Shown one piece after another: positions 1 to 3,944 of a stretch of DNA of 5,294 bases (its first letter is position 1; each line of letters opens with the position of its first letter). The notes beneath the pieces were generated by a model. The model did not search any database. It was not told the DNA's origin and saw only the letters and a program-made list of their open reading frames with translations. The position numbers were made by a program, and so were the translations under genes. Source of the stretch: an uncultured Eubacteriales bacterium (lineage in GTDB: Bacteria > Bacillota > Clostridia > Oscillospirales > Oscillospiraceae); NCBI GenBank assembly GCA_900544975.1, contig UQXI01000070.1:1-5294 (forward strand), read 5' to 3'.

Positions 1-3
1 AGT

Positions 4-32
4 ATAATACCACACCCCCGCCTCCTTGTCAA
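4..32 (-). promoter_or_regulatory. Leftward sigma-70/SigA-type promoter for a gene left of the window
   Basis: Read on the minus strand there is a perfect -35 box TTGACA (32 to 27), a 17-bp spacer and a -10 box TATTAT (9 to 4) that matches TATAAT at five of six positions. Spacing is optimal, so this is the best promoter match in the window. It would drive a gene beyond the left edge, divergent from nrdD; that gene cannot be identified here. The spacer is GC-rich and purine-rich on the transcribed-sense strand. Confidence 0.7.
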
Positions 33-44
33 CACTTTTTGACA
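27..44. promoter_or_regulatory. Inverted repeat TGTCAA-N6-TTGACA over the leftward -35 box
   Basis: The arms TGTCAA (27-32) and TTGACA (39-44) are perfect inverted repeats separated by 6 bp. One arm is the -35 box of the leftward promoter. A dyad here could be an operator for the left-hand gene. It could equally be a chance duplication of a -35 hexamer, since the second arm has no good -10 partner on the plus strand. Confidence 0.35.
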
Positions 45-104
45 GATTTTTTCCATTCTTTTTTGCACACGACCGGAAACGGCATCTGACCGTGAGGTAT
101 ATGC

Positions 105-131
105 GCCGCAGCTGCTTTGGTGCAGCTTGGC
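105..131. other. Imperfect GC-rich hairpin in the divergent spacer
   Basis: GCAGCTGC-type arms pair around a 6-nt loop (116-121): six contiguous pairs between 110-115 and 122-127, then a small internal mismatch, then three more pairs between 105-107 and 129-131. There is no T-tract on either side, so it is not a typical terminator. If the leftward promoter is the only one here, this DNA is not transcribed from it. Function unknown. Confidence 0.3.
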
Positions 132-200
132 ACAAATGCCCTTTCTCTTTGCTTATATAATGTATTATAAAGCTTTCGCCGTATAATATTTTGCGATATT

Positions 201-219
201 ACACCTCGGAAACAGGTGT
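201..219. other. Dyad ACACCT-N7-AGGTGT
   Basis: Perfect 6-bp inverted arms (201-206 and 214-219) flank a 7-nt loop, just after an AT-rich stretch (about 151-200) containing several TATAAT-like hexamers without matching -35 boxes. It could be a protein-binding dyad or a small hairpin. No family assignment is possible from sequence alone. Confidence 0.3.
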
Positions 220-270
220 GCGTTGTCAAGAGGTCTTGGCTCAGATTTTATCCTGAAAATTATCCATGAA

Positions 271-290
271 TTTTGGCTAAAACTCCAAAA
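271..290. promoter_or_regulatory. Dyad TTTTGG-N8-CCAAAA upstream of the nrdD promoter
   Basis: Perfect 6-bp inverted arms (271-276 and 285-290) are separated by 8 bp and abut the first NrdR-like box, about 24 bp upstream of the nrdD -35. The location suits an activator or repressor site, and the A/T-rich content would also suit an UP-like element. I recognise no specific regulator. Confidence 0.3.
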
Positions 291-305
291 CGCAAAATGT
301 AGTGG
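290..305 (+). promoter_or_regulatory. NrdR box 1 (upstream half of a tandem operator)
   Basis: The 16-mer ACGCAAAATGTAGTGG matches the NrdR-box consensus as I recall it (acaCwAtATaTwGtgt) at 12 of 16 positions and at 8 of the 10 core positions CwAtATaTwG. It ends 8 bp before the nrdD -35 box. NrdR is the ATP-cone repressor of ribonucleotide reductase operons in most bacteria and normally binds paired boxes. The second box lies 32 bp downstream in the same register. Confidence 0.65.
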
Positions 306-313
306 TATTTTCC

Positions 314-341
314 TTGACTTGCCACTAGATAGTGATAGAAT
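314..341 (+). promoter_or_regulatory. nrdD promoter
   Basis: A -35 box TTGACT (314-319, five of six consensus) is followed by a 16-bp spacer and a -10 box TAGAAT (336-341, five of six). Transcription should start near 347-350, giving a leader of about 97 nt before the nrdD ATG. The spacer is almost filled by the near-perfect dyad CACTA-GA-TAGTG (323-334), so a protein bound there would block RNA polymerase directly. Confidence 0.65.
322..337 (+). promoter_or_regulatory. NrdR box 2, inside the promoter spacer
   Basis: The core CTAGATAGTG (325-334) matches the NrdR core CwAtATaTwG at 8 of 10 positions, although the outer bases match less well (10 of 16 overall). Its register is exactly 32 bp from box 1, leaving 16 bp between the two 16-mers. 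That is about three helical turns, the arrangement known for NrdR operator pairs. The true dyad axis of CACTA-GA-TAGTG is shifted 1 bp from the consensus axis, which leaves some doubt. Confidence 0.55.
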
Positions 342-378
342 AGAGCTACATTCAGTTTGTTGGATATCGTGTGCGCAA

Positions 379-411
379 AACGGGTATCTCTTATTGTAAG
401 AGGTACCCGTT
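379..411 (+). promoter_or_regulatory. Strong hairpin in the nrdD 5' leader
   Basis: The arms 379-393 and 397-411 form 15 base pairs (one U-G wobble) closed by a TTG loop. A further five pairs (GTGTG 369-373 with CACAC 412-416) can form outside a 5-nt bulge (374-378). The hairpin lies wholly within the expected leader RNA and ends 20 nt before the Shine-Dalgarno sequence (431-438). A U-rich stretch (422-430) follows after a short gap, so an attenuator is possible. A stabilising 5' hairpin or a protein-binding site are alternatives. It does not look like a riboswitch class I recognise. Confidence 0.6.
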
Positions 412-445
412 CACACTGTGCTTTATTTGTTAAGGAGGAGAGCCG

Positions 446-2617
446 ATGAAGATCATCAAACGCAACGGTGCAGAAGTCCCCTTTGATATCACCAAGATCA
501 TCACCGCTGTTACTAAGGCCAGCGATTCTGTGAGCGGCCAGAGCCGTCTGACAAAGGACCAGATCACCCAGATCGCCGCTGCTGTTACCGACCAGTGTCA
601 GGCGCTGAACCGCGCCGTCAGCGTGGAAGAAGTGCAGGATATGGTGGAGAACCAGCTCATGGACATCAAGGCACATGATGTGGCCCGGCACTACATCACC
701 TACCGCTATGTGCAGAGCCTGAAGCGCCAGACCAACACCACCGATGAGCGCATCCTGAGCCTGATCGAGTGCCAGAACGAAGAGGTCAAGCAGGAGAACG
801 CCAACAAGAATCCCACCGTTAACAGTGTACAGCGCGACTATATGGCCGGCGAGATCTCCAAGGATCTGACCGCCCGTCTGCTGCTGGACCCGGAGATCGT
901 AAAGGCACATCAGGAGGGTCTGATCCACTTCCACGATTCCGACTACTTTGCCCAGCACATGCACAACTGCGATCTGGTGAATCTGGAGGACATGCTGCAG
1001 AACGGCACCGTCATTTCCGGCACCTATATTGAAAAGCCTCACAGCTTCTCCACCGCCTGCAACATCGCCACCCAGATCATTGCACAGGTGGCATCCAACC
1101 AGTACGGCGGCCAGAGCATCAGCCTGACCCACCTCGCCCCCTTTGTGGATGTCTCCCGCAAGAAGATCGCCGCTGAGGTAGAAGTGGAAATGGCCGGTCT
1201 GGACGTTTCTGCTGAGCGCAAGAAGGAGATCGTAGAGCGCCGCCTGCGCAGCGAGATCAACCGCGGTGTGCAGACCATCCAGTATCAGGTGGTCACGCTG
1301 ATGACCACCAATGGTCAGGCCCCCTTTATCACCGTGTTCATGTATCTGGGCGAGGCGCGCAATCCGCAGGAGAAGGCAGACCTTGCCATCATCATTGAGG
1401 AGACCATCCGCCAGCGCTATCAAGGCGTGAAGAACGAGGCCGGTGTGTGGATTACCCCCGCCTTCCCCAAGCTGATCTATGTGCTGGAAGAGGACAACAT
1501 CCGCCCCGGCACTCCCTACTATTATCTGACCGAGCTGGCCGCCAAGTGCACCGCAAAGCGCATGGTGCCCGACTATATCTCTGAAAAGAAAATGCTGGAG
1601 CTGAAAATCGACAAAAACGGCGAGGGCCACTGCTACACCTGCATGGGCTGCCGCTCCTTCCTCACACCCTATGTAGACGAAAATGGAAAGCCCAAGTACT
1701 ACGGCCGGTTCAACCAGGGCGTCGTCACCATCAATCTGGTGGACGTGGCCCTGACCTCCGGGAAGGACCAGGAGAAATTCTGGAACATCTTCAACGAGCG
1801 CCTGGAGCTGTGCCACAAGGCCCTGATGTGCCGCCACAACCGGCTCAAGGGCACCCTCTCCGACGCAGCCCCCATTTTGTGGCAATATGGCGCCCTGGCC
1901 CGGCTCCAGAAGGGCGAGCCCATCGACCGGCTTCTCTATGGCGGCTACTCCACCATCTCCCTGGGCTATGCCGGGCTGTATGAATGCGTCAAATACATGA
2001 CCGGCCATTCCCATACCGATGCAGAGGCCACCCCCTTCGCTCTCCAGGTCATGCAGCACATGAACAACGCCTGCGCCAAGTGGAAGAAAGAGCACAACAT
2101 CGACTTTAGCCTCTATGGCACCCCCCTGGAGTCCACCACCTACAAGTTTGCCAAGTGCCTGCAGCAGCGTTTTGGCAAAATTCCCGGCATCACTGACAAG
2201 AGCTACATCACCAACTCCTACCACGTCCACGTGTCCGAGCCCATCGATGCCTTCACCAAGCTGTCCTTCGAGGCCCAGTTCCAGCGCCTCAGCCCCGGCG
2301 GCGCCATCAGCTATGTGGAAGTCCCCAACATGCAGAGCAACATCGACGCCGTGCTGGAGGTCATGCAGTTCATTTACGACAACATCATGTACGCCGAGCT
2401 GAACACCAAGTCTGACTACTGCCAGGTCTGCGGCTATGACGGGGAAATCGAAATCCAGGAGGATCCAGACGGCAAGCTGGTCTGGACCTGCCCCCAGTGC
2501 GGCAACCGGGACCAGAGCAAAATGAACGTGGCCCGCCGCACCTGCGGTTATATCGGCACCCAATATTGGAACCAGGGCCGAACCCAGGAAATCCGGGACC
2601 GGGTCCTGCATCTGTAA
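446..2617 (+). CDS. nrdD: Anaerobic (class III) ribonucleoside-triphosphate reductase, catalytic subunit NrdD
   Basis: This 723-residue enzyme is complete. It reduces ribonucleoside triphosphates to dNTPs without oxygen, using a glycyl radical installed by the radical-SAM activase NrdG, with formate as the usual reductant in the studied enzymes. An N-terminal ATP-cone (about 1-92, starting KIIKRNGAEVPFD) binds ATP/dATP for overall activity control. The catalytic barrel follows: HNCDL carries Cys174 (matching the conserved Cys near position 175 in E. coli), and CMGCRS (399-404) contains the thiyl-radical cysteine. Near the C-terminus two CxxC pairs (Cys659/662, Cys682/685) form the zinc site, and RTCGYIG carries the radical Gly701. 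Length is typical. The ATG is favoured by an excellent Shine-Dalgarno TAAGGAGG (431-438, 7 bp upstream) and by the ATP-cone beginning at once. The gene is monocistronic: a hairpin follows the stop and nrdG is not adjacent. Two NrdR-like boxes suggest repression when dNTPs are plentiful. Arginine codon use changes sharply after about codon 404. Confidence 0.98.
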   Translation: MKIIKRNGAEVPFDITKIITAVTKASDSVSGQSRLTKDQITQIAAAVTDQCQALNRAVSVEEVQDMVENQLMDIKAHDVARHYITYRYVQSLKRQTNTTDERILSLIECQNEEVKQENANKNPTVNSVQRDYMAGEISKDLTARLLLDPEIVKAHQEGLIHFHDSDYFAQHMHNCDLVNLEDMLQNGTVISGTYIEKPHSFSTACNIATQIIAQVASNQYGGQSISLTHLAPFVDVSRKKIAAEVEVEMAGLDVSAERKKEIVERRLRSEINRGVQTIQYQVVTLMTTNGQAPFITVFMYLGEARNPQEKADLAIIIEETIRQRYQGVKNEAGVWITPAFPKLIYVLEEDNIRPGTPYYYLTELAAKCTAKRMVPDYISEKKMLELKIDKNGEGHCYTCMGCRSFLTPYVDENGKPKYYGRFNQGVVTINLVDVALTSGKDQEKFWNIFNERLELCHKALMCRHNRLKGTLSDAAPILWQYGALARLQKGEPIDRLLYGGYSTISLGYAGLYECVKYMTGHSHTDAEATPFALQVMQHMNNACAKWKKEHNIDFSLYGTPLESTTYKFAKCLQQRFGKIPGITDKSYITNSYHVHVSEPIDAFTKLSFEAQFQRLSPGGAISYVEVPNMQSNIDAVLEVMQFIYDNIMYAELNTKSDYCQVCGYDGEIEIQEDPDGKLVWTCPQCGNRDQSKMNVARRTCGYIGTQYWNQGRTQEIRDRVLHL

Positions 2618-2628
2618 ATCATCTAAAC

Positions 2629-2662
2629 AGCGCCCAGTCATTGTGAAAAATGGCTGGGCGCT
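2629..2662 (+). terminator. nrdD intrinsic terminator
   Basis: Twelve bases after the nrdD stop, arms 2629-2642 and 2649-2662 pair over 14 bp (one G-U), with a GC-rich outer part AGCGCCCAG/CTGGGCGCT and a 6-nt GTGAAA loop. The T-tract is short (TTT at 2666-2668, then a C run), so termination may be imperfect. Position and stem strength still make terminator the best reading. Confidence 0.7.
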
Positions 2663-2668
2663 CCGTTT

Positions 2669-2678
2669 CCCCCCCCCC
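2669..2678. repeat. Run of ten C
   Basis: An uninterrupted C10 homopolymer lies 7 bp past the nrdD terminator stem. It is between convergent genes and outside any reading frame or promoter, so phase variation is unlikely to matter here. Its length is also prone to sequencing error. Confidence 0.8.
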
Positions 2679-2758
2679 TTGCCGCAGAGACGGACCTGTG
2701 TGTTTACCTGGGTATTACGAATTCGCCGAACATGGGTGGAAGCATGCAATGTTTCCGC

Positions 2759-2787
2759 CGGGCGGACACATGGGTCCGCCCCTACGG
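2759..2787 (+). repeat. Palindromic repeat unit, left copy
   Basis: This is the left 29-bp copy, identical in inverted orientation to 2914-2942. It contains a perfect 8-bp stem GGGCGGAC (2760-2767) / GTCCGCCC (2774-2781) around the 6-nt loop ACATGG, followed by the tail CTACGG. On RNA it would form a stable GC hairpin in either direction, so it could act as a 3'-end stabiliser or weak terminator for nrdD read-through transcripts. Confidence 0.85.
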
Positions 2788-2856
2788 AGAAGGGGGAGGA
2801 TGGTCAGAAATGATCCGACAATTTTTTGTATTTTTTCGCCCCTGTCAGGCAGAAAA

Positions 2857-2901
2857 GTGGTGTGTTTTACGGCAACACTGAAGAATCCATTCATACACCA
2901 C
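2857..2901. repeat. Internal dyad of the inverted-repeat element
   Basis: The arms GTGGTGT (2857-2863) and ACACCAC (2895-2901) are perfect inverted repeats 31 nt apart. A smaller nested stem GTGTT (2862-2866) / AACAC (2874-2878) overlaps the left arm and would compete with it. The structure suggests the centre of the element is also folded, but the functional meaning is unknown. Confidence 0.4.
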
Positions 2902-2913
2902 GTCGGTACCTCG

Positions 2914-2942
2914 CCGTAGGGGCGGACCCATGTGTCCGCCCG
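2914..2942 (-). repeat. Palindromic repeat unit, right (inverted) copy
   Basis: This is the exact reverse complement of 2759-2787 over all 29 bp. It carries the same 8-bp stem with loop CCATGT on the plus strand. Exact identity of the two arms, against divergent DNA between and around them, suggests either recent origin or selection on the unit. Confidence 0.85.
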
Positions 2943-3022
2943 TGGCAGGCATTGCAAATTCGCCGAAAATGAAAAAGAACTGCACAATATTTCGCTTACC
3001 ACAGCACCTGACTGCAAAGCTT

Positions 3023-3052
3023 AGAGACCAGCCACTTTCGTGGCTGGTCTCT
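3023..3052 (-). terminator. rsgA operon terminator hairpin
   Basis: A perfect 13-bp stem (arms 3023-3035 and 3040-3052) begins 16 bp beyond the rsgA stop. On the minus-strand RNA the loop is GAAA closed by C-G, a stable GNRA tetraloop, whereas the plus strand would have UUUC. This points to use in the rsgA direction. The following T-tract is poor (AAGCTTTG on the minus strand), so termination may be partly factor-dependent. Confidence 0.65.
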
Positions 3053-3068
3053 CTGCGTGAATTTGTAT

Positions 3069-3944
3069 TCAGTTGCGCTCCCACTCTTTGATCTCCTTGG
3101 CCTTCTCGTACAGCCGGACATAGCTGCTGTAGCGGCTGGGCTGGAGCGCGCCATCCTTCAGCGCTTGGGTGACAGCGCATTCCGGCTCCTTCAGATGGGC
3201 GCAGTCGTGAAACCGGCAGCGGCCCAGATAGGGGGCAAAATCCGGAAACGCATATTGGAGATTCTCCTTCAAAATCAGCTCCATCTGGTCCGTGTCGAAG
3301 GAGGAAAATCCGGGGGTGTCTGCTACATAGGTATCTTCATCCAGGGCGTAGAGCTCTACATGCCGGGTGGTGTGCCGACCCCGTCCCAGTTTTTCTGAGA
3401 CTGTACCGGTCTGGAGGCCCAGGCCCGGCAACAACCGGTTTAGCACGCTGCTCTTCCCCACCCCGGAGTTGCCCGTAAACGCGGTGAGCTTCCCGGTCAG
3501 GGCCGTCCGCAGATTCTCCACCCCAGCGCCGGTCTCTGCGCTGGTCCGGATCACCGGGAAGCCCGCCCGCTCATAGATTCGGCCCAGATCCTCCGCCGGG
3601 TCCAGATCCGTCTTGTTGAGACAGATGATCACAGGCACCTCCTGGCTGCCGGCAATGGCCGCCACCCGGTCAATGAGGAAGGGCTCTGTCACCGGATTCA
3701 CGTTGGCGGCAAAGATCACCAGGGCGTCCAGATTGGCCACCGCCGGCCGCAGGAAATGGTTCTTCCTGGGCAGAATCCGCTCCACCATGCCCCGGCTGCC
3801 GGTGCGGGAGATCTCTGCCAGGTCCCCTGTGAGGGGGGCGAGGCCCTCCTTCCGGAAGTGGCCCCGGGCCCGGCAGGTCACCATCCCCGCCTCGGTCTGC
3901 ACCTCATAAAATCCGCTGAGGGACTTCACAATTCTTCCAATCAT
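3069..3944 (-). CDS. rsgA: Ribosome small-subunit-dependent GTPase A (RsgA/YloQ)
   Basis: This 291-residue protein is complete and of usual length for Bacillota. RsgA binds the 30S subunit late in assembly and hydrolyses GTP to check and release it; in Bacillota it is also a known target of PASTA kinases and of (p)ppGpp. The N-terminal part (about 1-60) fits the OB-fold. The GTPase motifs occur in the circularly permuted order typical of the family: NKTD (G4, 110-113), TSAETGAG (134-141, G5-like), GNSGVGKS (G1/P-loop, 158-165), the GRGRHTTR region (G2, 187-194) and DTPG (G3, 209-212). The C-terminal zinc knuckle is intact: Cys243, Cys248, His250 and Cys256, with C-x4-C-x-H-x5-C spacing. The ATG overlaps the TGA of the upstream kinase gene in ATGA, with a GGTGG Shine-Dalgarno-like stretch just before it, so translation is probably coupled. 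The rpe gene that often follows is absent; a hairpin ends the operon. Confidence 0.97.
   Translation of the reverse strand: MIGRIVKSLSGFYEVQTEAGMVTCRARGHFRKEGLAPLTGDLAEISRTGSRGMVERILPRKNHFLRPAVANLDALVIFAANVNPVTEPFLIDRVAAIAGSQEVPVIICLNKTDLDPAEDLGRIYERAGFPVIRTSAETGAGVENLRTALTGKLTAFTGNSGVGKSSVLNRLLPGLGLQTGTVSEKLGRGRHTTRHVELYALDEDTYVADTPGFSSFDTDQMELILKENLQYAFPDFAPYLGRCRFHDCAHLKEPECAVTQALKDGALQPSRYSSYVRLYEKAKEIKEWERN

Larger units (their letters stand above)
2720..2967. mobile_element. Inverted-repeat intergenic element, MITE-like, about 250 bp
   Basis: Between the two convergent genes lies a block with mirrored ends. Both edges carry AATTCGCCGAA (2720-2730 and 2957-2967), which is nearly its own reverse complement. 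Inside these, GCAATG (2746-2751) and its complement CATTGC (2950-2955) stand exactly 7 bp outside two inverted copies of a 29-bp GC-rich unit. The centre (2788-2913) is AT-richer, with two T-runs (2822-2827, 2831-2836) and its own dyad. No transposase or credible ORF is present, so if mobile it would depend on a protein supplied elsewhere. I recall similar GTAGGGGCGG-type palindromes scattered in gut Clostridia genomes, but the boundaries and mobility here are inference. No clear short target-site duplication was found. Confidence 0.5.

Noticed and set aside
151..190. TATAAT-like hexamers on both strands as additional promoters
   Set aside because: None has a reasonable -35 at 16-18 bp; the best partner (TTCCGA on the minus strand, 211-206) matches only three of six bases.
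29..229. Minus-strand 66-codon open frame in the upstream spacer
   Set aside because: It starts at TTG, has no ribosome-binding site, shows no recognisable protein pattern, and would read through the leftward promoter's -35 region.
346..355. Third NrdR-like core CTACATTCAG, 21 bp after box 2
   Set aside because: It matches only 7 of 10 core positions with poor flanks, and lies at or beyond the start of transcription. It may be chance in AT-rich DNA.
369..445. Riboswitch in the nrdD leader, for example cobalamin
   Set aside because: The leader is short and dominated by one simple hairpin. No conserved riboswitch core is recognisable, and class III reductases do not use cobalamin.
260..2749. 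Very long open frame (829 codons) on the minus strand, fully antisense to nrdD
   Set aside because: It mirrors the codon structure of nrdD, which has strong third-position G/C bias and so few antisense stops. The protein is a Gly/Val/Leu/His-rich low-complexity-like string with no domain, and nrdD itself is a certain gene.
2759..2942. Possible CRISPR-like repeat pair
   Set aside because: There are only two copies, in inverted rather than direct orientation, with a 126-bp gap and no cas genes.
2650..3180. Open frames of about 90-110 codons across the convergent gap on both strands
   Set aside because: They are generated by the GC-rich palindromic element (translations such as GGHMGPPLRRG repeat on both strands) and run into terminators or into rsgA. 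No ribosome sites are seen.
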